DNA from: Vreelandella sedimenti
GTDB lineage: Bacteria > Pseudomonadota > Gammaproteobacteria > Pseudomonadales > Halomonadaceae
Length of the DNA stretch: 64,000 nucleotides
Reading direction: 5' to 3'
NCBI RefSeq assembly: GCF_013416325.1
Contig: NZ_JACCGK010000006.1
Location: forward strand, 62,001-126,000
Shown: piece by piece, positions 16,783 to 25,777 of the stretch
How positions within the stretch are numbered: the first letter of the stretch is position 1
Layout of the letters: each line of letters starts with the position of its first letter
The notes under the pieces: generated by a model
Seen by the model: the letters and a program-made list of their open reading frames with translations, nothing else
Database searches by the model: none
Told to the model about the DNA's origin: nothing
Made by a program: the position numbers and the translations under genes

Positions 16783-17129
16783 TTGACCTTCTCTGTATTT
16801 TTAGCTGGATTATGCATGTTCAGGCAGAGGTGGTGAACTAAAATTAACTATGGCATGTTTTAAAAAAATTTCTACTTTTTTAGATTTCCTGATAGCAGCA
16901 TGAAAAATTCTTTATGTTTTCTATCAGCTTGTGTGTTTTAGTTTCGTATAAATTTCAATTGGTGCCTTTAGGTTTGATAGATAACTCTCCCTGAGAGGCT
17001 TTAGCCTTTGTAGGTAAAAATTAAATTATTGATTTATATTTGCGATGGCAAATATTGATTAGCTACTTGATAAAGTATAGCTTGGTAGGTAATGGGAGAT
17101 GACCCAAGGCGGCGGAGGAAAGCATTGTC
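16783..17129. other. AT-rich divergent promoter region between the BdlA-like gene and the diguanylate cyclase
   Basis: This 347-base gap is markedly more AT-rich than its surroundings and has no credible coding frame. It contains a perfect 8-bp inverted repeat, ATATTTGC-GATG-GCAAATAT (17036-17055), about 75 bases before the cyclase start, which could be an operator. Otherwise I see only promoter-like T/A tracts. Confidence 0.5.
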
Positions 17130-19058
17130 ATGTTAAACAAACGATGGCAATACATCAGTCAATACAAACTTACCTATGGTGTTGACACAGATGCGCTTGA
17201 CAGGCTGGTCGCCTCTGTAGCCGATTTCTTTGAATTCCCCATCGCACTGATTTCGATTATTGGTCAACAGCAGTGGTTTATTGCAAAAGCAGGCTTGGAT
17301 GTCGACATTACCTCGTTAGAGGATGCTTTTTGCCGCCACGTAGTGGCACTGGGTTCACCGCTTGTCATTGAAGATGCAAGCCTGCATCCGGATTTCCGTG
17401 ACAATCCGCTGGTCGTTGCGGAGCCGAAGATCCGTTTTTATGCGGGAGTACCGCTGATGGCTGGTGGCCGAGAGGTTGGCGCTGTCTGTTTGCTGGATAA
17501 CCAACCCAATACGCTTTCCCCCAAGGATCTACGCTTTCTGGAATCGCTTGGTTATTTTATAAGTGACTATATCCGTCTCAACGGGGAGCCGGGGGCCGGG
17601 CTCCGGAGTGCCGATTTTGCAATGATGATTGAGTCCGCTGATGTAGGCGTCTGGGACTGGGAGATTGTCAACGATTACAATGTGTTCAACCAGCATTGGT
17701 GCGAGCTTCTAGGACTGCGGCTGGACGAGGTCGAAAGTCGTTCCCGCTTCTGGAAAAGCCTGGTGCATGATGAGGATACCGCTCGACTCAACAGGGAGAT
17801 TAGCGCTCCTCTAGCCGAGGAGGGCTCGGTGCTCAATGTGGAATATCGCATGCGTCATGCCCAGGGCCACTGGGTATGGGTCAGCACCTGTGGTCGCGTG
17901 GTGGCTAACGACAGTAACGGGCGTCCGCTGCGAATGACCTGTGTGACGCGCGATATTTCAGAAAGGAAGAGGGCTGAGCTGCGTGAACAAAAGCAGGTAC
18001 AGCTACTGGATTTTATGAATCGGGCGCAAAGCGTTTTTCTTCATGAAAAGAATATTCGCCACTCCTGCGAGCTTATTTTCGATGAGCTCCTTTCGCTTGC
18101 AGAGAGCCAGTTTGGGTTGATCGGTCAAGTAGTAATGCAAGAAACAGGCGAAAAATCACTGTTTATACACGCACTTTCCAATATCAGCTGGAGTGCAGAA
18201 ACAAATGAGCAGTATCGTGCCTACCAGCGTGGTGAACTGTTCTTCAACAGCCTGGATAACCTTTTTGGCCATGTCATCACTAGCGGTGGTGTGGTAATGG
18301 CGAACCAGCCTCGGTGTCACCACGCGTCTAGAGGAACGCCGGCAGGGCATCCGCCGTTACTTCGCTTTTTAGGGCTGCCTATCAAGATTGGTGATGAAAC
18401 GGTAGGGATGATTGGGCTGGCAAATAAAGAAGAGGATTACACAGACGAAGACGCCCAGTTTCTTCACCCCTTGTTAGATACATTGGGGGCACTGTTTTAT
18501 GCATTGGAAGTTGAGAAATCAAGATTGAATGCAGAACAGAAGTTACGCTACTTAGCTGAAACGGATGTGTTGACGAAACTGCCTAACCGTCGAGCCTTTA
18601 TAGAACGTGTACATGGTTTCTATTCTCAATCATCATTAACCTTTACTATTGCCATTATTGATATTGACTATTTTAAGTCGATTAATGACAAGTATGGGCA
18701 TCAAGTGGGGGACGAGGTGTTGCAAGAAGTCGCTTTTCGCTTAAGTAGCTATCTGCGATCTGATGATCTCGTTGCCCGCATGGGCGGAGAAGAGTTCGGT
18801 GTTTGCCTGTATGATACCCAAGGTGCGCCGACGCTTGAGGCATTGCGAAAAGCGATAGCTGCAGAGCCTGTATGGACGAGTGAAGGGGCAGTCAATGTGA
18901 CCGTCAGTATTGGCGCGGGCCAAGTGAGGCCCAGCGACTGCACCGATCATTGGGAGGCTGATTTACGCTATGCCGACCTTGCGTTGTATCGCGCAAAAAA
19001 TGAGGGGCGCAATCGTGTTAAGTGGCATATGCCAAGCGTGATGACGAGTCTTACATGA
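17130..19058 (+). CDS. Diguanylate cyclase with GAF-PAS-GAF sensory domains
   Basis: A 642-residue soluble signalling protein. Residues ~20-160 are a GAF domain, ~165-285 a PAS/PAC domain ending VTRDISERKRAE, ~300-465 a second GAF (GLPIKIGDETVGMIGLANK), and ~480-640 a GGDEF domain with the active motif GGEEF at 552-556. RSDD at 543-546, five residues upstream, is the allosteric inhibitory I-site. It should make cyclic di-GMP and be product-inhibited; no EAL domain. GGAGGAAAGC precedes the ATG. It is divergent from the BdlA-like receptor, so the pair may control biofilm formation and dispersal. Confidence 0.93.
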   Translation: MLNKRWQYISQYKLTYGVDTDALDRLVASVADFFEFPIALISIIGQQQWFIAKAGLDVDITSLEDAFCRHVVALGSPLVIEDASLHPDFRDNPLVVAEPKIRFYAGVPLMAGGREVGAVCLLDNQPNTLSPKDLRFLESLGYFISDYIRLNGEPGAGLRSADFAMMIESADVGVWDWEIVNDYNVFNQHWCELLGLRLDEVESRSRFWKSLVHDEDTARLNREISAPLAEEGSVLNVEYRMRHAQGHWVWVSTCGRVVANDSNGRPLRMTCVTRDISERKRAELREQKQVQLLDFMNRAQSVFLHEKNIRHSCELIFDELLSLAESQFGLIGQVVMQETGEKSLFIHALSNISWSAETNEQYRAYQRGELFFNSLDNLFGHVITSGGVVMANQPRCHHASRGTPAGHPPLLRFLGLPIKIGDETVGMIGLANKEEDYTDEDAQFLHPLLDTLGALFYALEVEKSRLNAEQKLRYLAETDVLTKLPNRRAFIERVHGFYSQSSLTFTIAIIDIDYFKSINDKYGHQVGDEVLQEVAFRLSSYLRSDDLVARMGGEEFGVCLYDTQGAPTLEALRKAIAAEPVWTSEGAVNVTVSIGAGQVRPSDCTDHWEADLRYADLALYRAKNEGRNRVKWHMPSVMTSLT

Positions 19059-19169
19059 GCATCCCTTTTTTCACTAAGCCTTGACCGTTTGTTGAAGGGC
19101 AGTCTGGGTCATTGACAGCCGAGAGACTTACCCCTATAAACGCCTGACAACCCACCACCCTAGGCGACC

Positions 19170-20207
19170 ATGTTCCTCCTAATCACGATTGCTACCCTTT
19201 CAATCGCGTTCTCGTTTTTATGTTCCATCCTTGAAGCGGCGCTTCTTTCAATTACGCCCAGCTACATTGCTAAACAGAAAGAAGATAACCCCAAGCTGCA
19301 CGCCTCGCTTACGCGCCTGAAGGCTAATATCGACCGGCCCCTAGCCGCTATTTTGACGCTCAATACGATTGCTCATACCGTGGGTGCAACTGCAGTGGGT
19401 GCTCAGGCGGCGGTCGTGTTTGGCGAAGCCTCTATTGCCATCGTTTCGGCGGTAATGACAATGGCGATTTTAATACTGTCGGAAATTATTCCGAAGACCA
19501 TAGGCGCGACGTACTGGCGCGGCTTGTCCCCGTATTTGCCACGCTTGTTAACCCCGATGATCATTGGCTTGCTGCCTTTTATCTGGATGTCGGAGCAGAT
19601 CACCCGCCGGCTAGGTAAGTCAGAGCATGATGTCGATCTGCGTGATGAAATTAAAGTACTTGCCCGCGTCGGCCTGGAAGAGAAGGTGCTGGACGCGGAC
19701 GAGTCGCGCACCATTATCAATATGCTCAACTTGCACGATATTGTCGTCAGCAAAGCGATGACGCCGCGCACGGTGTGTGAAACCGTTTTGCCTGACATGA
19801 CCGTAAAAACGTTCGATGAGCAGTATGGCAAAGCGCCGTTCACGCGCTTCCCAGTGATGGACAACGGTGAGCAGGCCTTTGGTTATGTGCATAAAGCAGA
19901 TATGTATCACGCCGACGATGCCAAAACGATGCGCGAGTTGATGCATCCGATTAGCAGCGTGGACGTCTCACATAACATCGAGCAGGTATTCACCTCTATG
20001 CTAAAAGATCACCTGCACATGCGGGTTGTCTACGATGAGCACGGCACCTTTGTAGGTTTAATCACTTTAGAAGACATTATCGAAACCATTCTGGGGCAAG
20101 ATATTGTCGATGAGACCGACAATGTGGCCAATCTACGCCACTATGCTAAACAGCAGTGGATAAAGCGGGTTAAGCGGGAAGATAAAGACGCCAAAACAGC
20201 CGAGTAA
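19170..20207 (+). CDS. CNNM-domain (DUF21) and CBS-pair membrane protein, hemolysin-C/CorC-related
   Basis: A 345-residue protein whose first ~190 residues form a DUF21/CNNM transmembrane domain with four hydrophobic segments and the signature ILILSEIIPKTIGATYW, followed by a CBS-domain pair (MTPRTVCETVLPDM at ~200, and VGLITLEDIIETILGQDIVDE near 305). Proteins of this family are linked to Mg2+/divalent-cation efflux or tolerance. The short C-terminus lacks the CorC_HlyC domain seen in longer relatives. It is followed by a clear terminator. Confidence 0.88.
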   Translation: MFLLITIATLSIAFSFLCSILEAALLSITPSYIAKQKEDNPKLHASLTRLKANIDRPLAAILTLNTIAHTVGATAVGAQAAVVFGEASIAIVSAVMTMAILILSEIIPKTIGATYWRGLSPYLPRLLTPMIIGLLPFIWMSEQITRRLGKSEHDVDLRDEIKVLARVGLEEKVLDADESRTIINMLNLHDIVVSKAMTPRTVCETVLPDMTVKTFDEQYGKAPFTRFPVMDNGEQAFGYVHKADMYHADDAKTMRELMHPISSVDVSHNIEQVFTSMLKDHLHMRVVYDEHGTFVGLITLEDIIETILGQDIVDETDNVANLRHYAKQQWIKRVKREDKDAKTAE

Positions 20208-20242
20208 TCCCCAAGAAGGTACTCACTGTTTGTTGGTCTAAA

Positions 20243-20271
20243 GCGGCGCCTTCGGGCGCCGTTCTGCTTTT
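20243..20271 (+). terminator. Rho-independent terminator after the CNNM/CBS gene
   Basis: A CGGCGCC / GGCGCCG stem (20244-20250 and 20255-20261) closed by the very stable TTCG tetraloop is followed by TTCTGCTTTT. It lies 36 bases after the stop codon. Confidence 0.85.
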
Positions 20272-20432
20272 ACAGGCATTTATATTCAGGCTTTTACGCC
20301 GTTAGACTACGCTTGGCAGAGCGAGTGAACGTTGTGCTACGACTCGCTGTCTTAGCGCTGAATGATCTATAGTGAAGGTGTTGAAAGTCAAATAAGCTAT
20401 TAGGGCGTCTAACGCCCATTGAGGAGGAAAGC

Positions 20433-21083
20433 ATGTCATTACGTATTAATGCCGTCGTGCCCGATTTCGAAGCGGAGACGAGCCAAGGGCCGATTCGTTT
20501 TCATGACTGGATTGGCGACAGCTGGGCGATCCTGTTTTCGCATCCTAAAGATTTTACCCCGGTTTGCACGACAGAATTCGGTGCCGTCGCGCAGCTGAGC
20601 GCAGAGTGGAAGAAACGCGGTACCAAAGTGATCGGTGTTTCCGTGGATGGCGTTGAAGACCACAAACGCTGGGGCAATGACATCCAAACCGTCAGCGGTA
20701 GCGAAGTCGATTTTCCGATCATCGCCGACGACGGCCTTACGGTGTCAAAGCTTTATGACATGCTGCCGGAAGACGCCTACCTGCCCGATGGCCGCACGCC
20801 AGCAGACAGCGCAACGGTGCGCTCGGTGTTTATTATCGGGCCCGATAAGCAGTTGAAGCTTTCCATGACCTATCCAATGACCGTAGGGCGAAACTTTGCG
20901 GAAATCCTACGCGCCCTAGATGCGCTGCAAACCACGTCGAAGCACGGTGTTGCCACCCCAGCCGATTGGACGATAGGTCAGGATGTAATTATTCCGCCTA
21001 GCGTTTCTGACGCGGATGCCAAGCAAAAGTATGGCGAGTACGAAACGGTTCTGCCTTACCTGCGCAAGACGCCACTACGTTAA
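20433..21083 (+). CDS. 1-Cys peroxiredoxin (Prx6 subfamily)
   Basis: A 216-residue thiol peroxidase. The peroxidatic Cys is C45 in DFTPVCTTEF, preceded by the conserved HPKDFTPVCTTE context, and the longer C-terminal arm (PADWTIGQDVIIPP, YGEYETVLPYLRKTP) is typical of Prx6-type proteins, which reduce hydrogen peroxide and lipid hydroperoxides. No resolving Cys is evident. GAGGAGGAAAGC gives a strong ribosome site. Single-gene unit bounded by terminators. Confidence 0.95.
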   Translation: MSLRINAVVPDFEAETSQGPIRFHDWIGDSWAILFSHPKDFTPVCTTEFGAVAQLSAEWKKRGTKVIGVSVDGVEDHKRWGNDIQTVSGSEVDFPIIADDGLTVSKLYDMLPEDAYLPDGRTPADSATVRSVFIIGPDKQLKLSMTYPMTVGRNFAEILRALDALQTTSKHGVATPADWTIGQDVIIPPSVSDADAKQKYGEYETVLPYLRKTPLR

Positions 21084-21102
21084 TAGAGTGATGTAAAAAG
21101 CG

Positions 21103-21130
21103 AAAAGCCAGCGCCTATGCGCTGGCTTTT
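21103..21130 (+). terminator. Rho-independent terminator after the peroxiredoxin gene
   Basis: AAAA-GCCAGCGC / GCGCTGGC-TTTT with a CTAT loop (stem 21107-21114 and 21119-21126). The flanking A and T runs make it usable from both directions, so it can also end the anti-sigma transcript coming from the other side. Confidence 0.9.
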
Positions 21131-21244
21131 GTATGGGCCATTAAATGGACTCTATACAATGTTTTTGTTGGGCATACGTAGGAATTCGCTGACGAAGAAG
21201 CGAAGCAGGAGAGAGTAATGGTTTGCTGTATCTAGCCGAAAAAG

Positions 21245-21448
21245 CTAATCGTCTAGCGTTTTGCGGGAAGAGAGTCGCGAGGCGGGGTGGTGGTCGCTAA
21301 TGTTGTGCAACAGATCGAATTGGCGGGCGCAGTGACGGCAATCCCGGCACATCGATAGGTGAAGACGAAGAGCCATCTTCTCACGCAATGTTAATATTTT
21401 GTCCTGTTTTAAAGACATCAACTCCGTGGCTTCGCGGCACATAAGCAT
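21245..21448 (-). CDS. Small zinc-finger anti-sigma factor-like protein
   Basis: A 67-residue cytoplasmic protein with the zinc-binding pattern H-x3-C-x2-C (HLSMCRDC, ~residues 30-37) found in zf-HC2 anti-sigma domains. It is too short to have a transmembrane or sensor part. It lies 16 bp downstream of, and in operon with, an ECF sigma factor, which it probably binds and inhibits. GGGGAG seven bases before ATG 21448 supports this start. Confidence 0.75.
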   Translation of the reverse strand: MLMCREATELMSLKQDKILTLREKMALRLHLSMCRDCRHCARQFDLLHNISDHHPASRLSSRKTLDD

Positions 21449-21464
21449 ATCAGGCTCCCCTCAG

Positions 21465-22034
21465 CTAATTTAACCAACCATGATCCAAGCACTCTCTTAG
21501 CCGTAAACGCGCACGGTGTAAGATAACCCAACAGTTGGTTTCAGTAATGCCGATTTCCTTACAGATCTCTGTGGTGGAAAGCCCCATGAGTTCACGCAAG
21601 GTAAATACGCGTGCGATACTCTCCGGTAAGGCTATCAAGCAGGCATCAAATACTTGCCAAAAACGCTGGTTTTCTAACACCTGCTCAGGTTCTCCCCAGT
21701 GGCTGGGGCGGGCAGCGCTCTGCCAGTGTCCATCCTGTTGAAATAGACGGTCAAGGGTGTCCTCATCTAAGCCCAGGCCTAACGGTTGCCAGGTTCCTTG
21801 ACGGCGCTGTTGACGCAGTTGATCCAGAATTTTGTATTTTAAAATGCCAAATACCCACGTCTCGAACTCGGAGCGCCCTTCAAAGGTGGCGCTTTTCTCA
21901 AAGGCGGTGAGGAGGGTCTCCTGTACAGCATCTTCAGCGGCGGTAGCATCGCGTAACTGCAGGCGCGCAAAGGCCACTAAGCGGGGTCGTAGCTGCGTAA
22001 AGTGGGCGGCGGCGAACGTAGCGGAATGAGGCAC
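21465..22034 (-). CDS. ECF-type RNA polymerase sigma factor
   Basis: A 189-residue sigma-70 family protein with region 2 (residues ~10-80, DAVQETLLTAFEKSATFEGR and FETWVFGILKYKILDQLRQQ) and region 4 (~130-180, LPESIARVFTLRELMGLSTT and EICKEIGITETNCWVILHRAR). A GTG start is used, with AGGGA five bases upstream. Paired with the zinc-finger anti-sigma gene. The adjacent peroxiredoxin and metal-homeostasis genes suggest an oxidative or metal stress regulon, which is inferred only from proximity. Confidence 0.9.
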   Translation of the reverse strand: MPHSATFAAAHFTQLRPRLVAFARLQLRDATAAEDAVQETLLTAFEKSATFEGRSEFETWVFGILKYKILDQLRQQRRQGTWQPLGLGLDEDTLDRLFQQDGHWQSAARPSHWGEPEQVLENQRFWQVFDACLIALPESIARVFTLRELMGLSTTEICKEIGITETNCWVILHRARLRLRECLDHGWLN

Positions 22035-22198
22035 GAGAATCCCTTTTTAATGTTCCCAAGGCGCACTAATGGCATCGTGCTAATGAAGACCATCGTTATT
22101 TATTCATTAGGCATTAATGCGTTAAAGTACGTGTTGATACCACGTTAGACAACAACGTGTCGTTCTCATTGATGCCTTTCTGATTGCCAACCGAGTTT

Positions 22199-22984
22199 AT
22201 GCTGTCCATGGAAAATACGTTGTTATTAGGGTTTTTGGGCAGCTTAATTGCTGGATTGTTGACGGCGGTGGGTGCGCTACCGGTGCTGCTGGGTAAAACG
22301 CCTAGCCGTGGCTTTCGCGATTTGGCGTTAGGTTTTGCGGCAGGGGTAATGCTGGCAGCGTCGTTCTTTTCGCTGATTATTCCAGCGCTCGACGCTGCGG
22401 AAATCTATTATTCCGGTGGCCCCGTGCCCGCCGCAATTGTCTGTGCAGCTATTTTGTTAGGGATGGGCGCGATTGCGCTGCTTAACGAGCATCTGCCCCA
22501 TGAGCATTTTGCCCAGGGCCGTGAAGGGCCGGAGGCTGCATCGCTTCGACGGGTGTGGCTGTTTGTGTTTGCGATTACTATCCACAACCTGCCGGAAGGC
22601 ATGGCAGTGGGCGTCGGCTTTGGGGCCAATGGGTTAGAGGGCGGTATGCCGCTGGCGATCGGTATTGGCCTACAGAATATGCCAGAAGGGCTCGCCGTTG
22701 CGGTAGCCTTAATGGGCGAGGGCTACTCAAAGTGGCGCTCCTGGTCGATTGCAGCTTTAACTGGCCTAATTGAGCCCGTTGGTGGGCTATTTGGTGCCAG
22801 TATTGTCAGCGTTTCCCAAATACTGCTGCCTTGGGGCCTGGCCTTTGCCGCTGGCGCGATGCTGTATGTGATCAGCCACGAAATCATTCCCGAAACTCAT
22901 CGCTGCGGCCACCAGAAAAAAGCCACCTTTGGCTTGGCGATGGGTCTGGTGATTATGCTGTTCTTAGATGTGTGGCTGGGTTAA
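22199..22984 (+). CDS. ZIP family divalent metal transporter
   Basis: About 261 residues, eight hydrophobic segments, and the two ZIP metal-site helices: TIHNLPEGMAVGVGFGANG (TM4) and IGIGLQNMPEGLAVAVALMG (TM5). A short His-rich loop, NEHLPHEHF, precedes TM4. It probably moves Zn2+ or another divalent ion into the cytoplasm. The start is uncertain: TTG 22184, ATG 22199 and ATG 22208 are in frame and none has a strong ribosome site. It converges with the CadR-type gene, the two TAA stops sharing TTAA. Confidence 0.88.
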   Translation: MLSMENTLLLGFLGSLIAGLLTAVGALPVLLGKTPSRGFRDLALGFAAGVMLAASFFSLIIPALDAAEIYYSGGPVPAAIVCAAILLGMGAIALLNEHLPHEHFAQGREGPEAASLRRVWLFVFAITIHNLPEGMAVGVGFGANGLEGGMPLAIGIGLQNMPEGLAVAVALMGEGYSKWRSWSIAALTGLIEPVGGLFGASIVSVSQILLPWGLAFAAGAMLYVISHEIIPETHRCGHQKKATFGLAMGLVIMLFLDVWLG

Positions 22985-23460
22985 CCGATGACATCGGCGC
23001 CACCGTGAGGCCCCGTTTGGTGGCACAGGCGGTGGTCGCTGAGCACGTCAATAATATAGCACTGGCCAACACTGCCTCCCGCACACTGATTGATCATGCG
23101 TTTGAGCTCATCGCGTACAGAGGTGAGGCGCGCGAGTCGAGCCTCGACCTCGGCAAGATGACGCTTTGCCAATCTATCGATCTCCTCGCAGGGCATGTCG
23201 GGGTAATCCGCCATTTGTAAAAGCTCTCGTACCGCCTCCACCGAAAAGCCAAAATCCCGCGCATGACGAATAAACGTCAAACGGCGGATGGAGGCTGTGG
23301 TGTAGCGCCGCTGGTTACCTTCGTTGCGCGGTGCTGAAGGCAGCAGCCCAATTTGTTCGTAGTAGCGCACCGTTTCTGGCTTGCAGCCGGACTCGCGTGC
23401 CAGTTCGCCAATGCCGATATAGCGCTCAGTAGTGGCTAGCTCAGGATTTTGATCTTTCAT
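22981..23460 (-). CDS. cadR: MerR family heavy-metal responsive regulator (CadR/PbrR/ZntR-like)
   Basis: A 159-residue activator with an N-terminal winged helix (IGIGELARESGCKPETVRYY, then EQIGLLPSAPRNEGNQRRYT), a dimer coiled coil, and metal-site cysteines at ~77 (PCEEID) and in a C-x7-C loop (CAGGSVGQC), followed by a His/Cys tail (LSDHRLCH). This pattern is that of Cd/Pb/Zn-sensing MerR proteins. It is divergent from the P-type ATPase, and a MerR-type dyad lies in between, so it should activate that gene when metal is bound. Confidence 0.9.
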   Translation of the reverse strand: MKDQNPELATTERYIGIGELARESGCKPETVRYYEQIGLLPSAPRNEGNQRRYTTASIRRLTFIRHARDFGFSVEAVRELLQMADYPDMPCEEIDRLAKRHLAEVEARLARLTSVRDELKRMINQCAGGSVGQCYIIDVLSDHRLCHQTGPHGGADVIG

Positions 23461-23463
23461 TAC

Positions 23464-23494
23464 TTGAACCTCTAGTGACTATAGGTATTACGCT
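23464..23494 (+). promoter_or_regulatory. MerR-type promoter and operator of the metal ATPase gene
   Basis: TTGAAC (23464-23469) serves as a -35 box and is overlapped by the dyad ACCTCTAGTGACTATAGGT (23468-23486), symmetrical at 16 of 19 positions. Its TAGT-x-ACTA core strongly resembles CadR and PbrR operators. The -10 would lie at about 23488-23494 with the overlong spacer usual for MerR-family control. It is placed correctly between the divergent regulator and ATPase genes. Confidence 0.75.
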
Positions 23495-23528
23495 GCTCTT
23501 AAGATAGACGAACTTGGAGCGAAGAGCG

Positions 23529-25763
23529 ATGAGTGACACCACACCTGCTAAAACGACACAACACCAGACGCCACAAGCGGCGAACGCATCTACCACCTTG
23601 CGCGTGCAGGGCATGGACTGCGGCGGCTGCGAACGTAAGGTAGAAACGGCGCTAAAGCGCTTAAGTCACGTTGAACAAGTTTCAGCGAGTTCTGTCGCCG
23701 GCTCGGTGCGATTAACCGCACCGCCTGGTAAAAACCTGCCACATTCCGATATTGAGTCAACGATCACGGCCCTGGGCTACCAGGTAATTGATGAGTCGGT
23801 GAACACAGCTGAATCGAAAAAGCCGTCCTCATGGTGGCAGTCGTCTAAAGGACGTTTGGTGATTATCAGTGGTGTATTGCTGGCGCTTGCCTTGGGGCTG
23901 AAATTCGTCTGGCCCACCCTGGGCAGTTGGCCATTCATCGCCGCAACGGTCGTTGGCCTTGTGCCGGTTATTCAGCGTGCTTGGCAGGCGCTAAAGATGG
24001 GTAACCCCTTCACCATTGAAATGCTGATGAGCATCGCAGCCCTAGGGGCGCTGGCGATAAACGCCGCCGCTGAAGCGGCAGTGGTGGTGTTTCTATTTGC
24101 GGTGGGGGAGATGCTGGAAGGCGTCGCTGCCGCTCAAGCACGCCGCAGTATTTCGGCGCTTTCCAAGCTGACTCCCTCTACTGCGCGGTTACTGGAACAG
24201 GGCGAAACTCGGGAAGTCGCTGCCGCGTCTCTGATGCCGGGGCAACGGGTGCAGGTACGCCCCGGTGACCGGCTGCCCTGTGATGGGCAAATTATTGCTG
24301 GTCACTCCTCAATCGATGAATCGCCGGTCAACGGCGAGTCGGTGCCGCGGGAGCGTGGCGAAGGCGAGACAGTGTTTGCAGGCACCGTCAACCTGGATGG
24401 GGTGCTTGAGGTCGAGGTAACCCGTAGTGCTGAAAACAACACCATCGCCCGGGTGATTAAGCTAGTGGAAGAGGCTCAGGCGGCGAAAGCACCGGTGGCG
24501 CGTTTTATTGACCGCTTCGCGTTTTACTATATGCCTGCGGTCGTCGGGGTAGCACTTCTGGTCGCTGTCATACCGCCTCTGGTGTCGACGATGCTGTGGT
24601 CTGAGTCCATCTACCGCGCCCTAGCGTTACTGCTCATTGCTTGCCCCTGTGCGCTGGTGATCTCGACACCCGCGGCCATTGCGGCTGGGTTATCGGTGGG
24701 CGCTCGCAATGGTCTGCTGATGAAAGGCGGCGCGGTATTAGAGCAATTAGGCAAACTCAAGCGGGTCGCGCTGGATAAAACCGGTACGCTAACCGCGGGC
24801 AAACCCACGGTGACGGATGTGGAGAGCCTTGAAGCTGGTAGCCATCTTGATAAAAGCCGTTGCGCTGAGATAGTGCGTCTTTCTGCCGCTCTGGAGCAGG
24901 GCTCGAGCCACCCCCTAGCTGTGGCGATCAGTAACTATTATGACCAGCAGAAGGGAGCTCCGGTGCCTACTGTGCAAGGTGCCCGTGCGCTAGCAGGGCA
25001 GGGCGTTGCCGGGCGCGTCGAAGGACGCGAGTTAATGCTGGTGAGCCCGCGCTATTTACAATCTTTCACCCAGCAAACCGGTGAGATAGAAACCCGTATT
25101 GCGGCGTTGGAAGCGCAGGGCAAAAGCTTGGCCGTATTGCTAGAAAGAGGGATAGAAACAGGGATAGAAAGAGAGGACGGGATAGAAAGTGAGCGCCTTT
25201 TAGGACTAATCGCACTGCGTGATGAACCCCGTGAAGATGCTCGCGAAGGGCTTCAAGCGTTAGAGCGCCTAGGCGTGCAGGCCGTGATGCTTAGCGGAGA
25301 CAACGCCCGCACCGTTGCTGCCATCGCTGAGCAGCTTGGGATTGAAGCAGAAGGGGAGCTAATGCCGGAAGATAAAGCCCAGCGCGTGCGCGATTGGCAG
25401 GCGCAAGGGCTTGGGCCGGTGGGTAAAGTGGGCGATGGTATTAACGATGCACCGGCACTCGCAGCGGCAGAAGTGGGCATAGCCATGGGTAGCGGTACCG
25501 ATGTGGCGCTTGAAACCGCCGACGCCGCGCTGCTTAAAAACCGCGTAGGCGGAATAGCCGAGATGATCGCACTTTCCCAGGCGACCATGCGCAATGTAAA
25601 AACCAACGTGGCCTTGGCGCTTGGCTTCAAAGCACTGTTTTTGGTCTCTACGGCGCTGGGGATTACGGGGATGTGGGTCGCGGTAATGGCGGATACTGGG
25701 GCGACCGTGCTGGTCACCCTCAATGCGTTGCACTTGTTGCGTTACCGTTTTAACAATGTTTAA
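23529..25763 (+). CDS. zntA: Heavy-metal P1B-type ATPase (Zn/Cd/Pb exporter)
   Basis: A 744-residue inner-membrane exporter. One N-terminal HMA domain with MDCGGCERK (C31, C34); about eight TM segments; the transport-site CPC at 372-374; phosphorylated D416 in DKTGTLT; an HP motif in SSHPLAVA; GDGIND near 640. One HMA domain plus CPC and a CadR-like regulator indicates Zn2+/Cd2+/Pb2+ rather than copper. ATG 23529 (GGAG upstream) is preferred over TTG 23514. In the nucleotide-binding domain a tandem GIE repeat (bases 25140-25190, three copies of GGGATAGAAA) looks like a recent in-frame expansion. Confidence 0.95.
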   Translation: MSDTTPAKTTQHQTPQAANASTTLRVQGMDCGGCERKVETALKRLSHVEQVSASSVAGSVRLTAPPGKNLPHSDIESTITALGYQVIDESVNTAESKKPSSWWQSSKGRLVIISGVLLALALGLKFVWPTLGSWPFIAATVVGLVPVIQRAWQALKMGNPFTIEMLMSIAALGALAINAAAEAAVVVFLFAVGEMLEGVAAAQARRSISALSKLTPSTARLLEQGETREVAAASLMPGQRVQVRPGDRLPCDGQIIAGHSSIDESPVNGESVPRERGEGETVFAGTVNLDGVLEVEVTRSAENNTIARVIKLVEEAQAAKAPVARFIDRFAFYYMPAVVGVALLVAVIPPLVSTMLWSESIYRALALLLIACPCALVISTPAAIAAGLSVGARNGLLMKGGAVLEQLGKLKRVALDKTGTLTAGKPTVTDVESLEAGSHLDKSRCAEIVRLSAALEQGSSHPLAVAISNYYDQQKGAPVPTVQGARALAGQGVAGRVEGRELMLVSPRYLQSFTQQTGEIETRIAALEAQGKSLAVLLERGIETGIEREDGIESERLLGLIALRDEPREDAREGLQALERLGVQAVMLSGDNARTVAAIAEQLGIEAEGELMPEDKAQRVRDWQAQGLGPVGKVGDGINDAPALAAAEVGIAMGSGTDVALETADAALLKNRVGGIAEMIALSQATMRNVKTNVALALGFKALFLVSTALGITGMWVAVMADTGATVLVTLNALHLLRYRFNNV

Positions 25764-25777
25764 GCCAAACCAAACCG

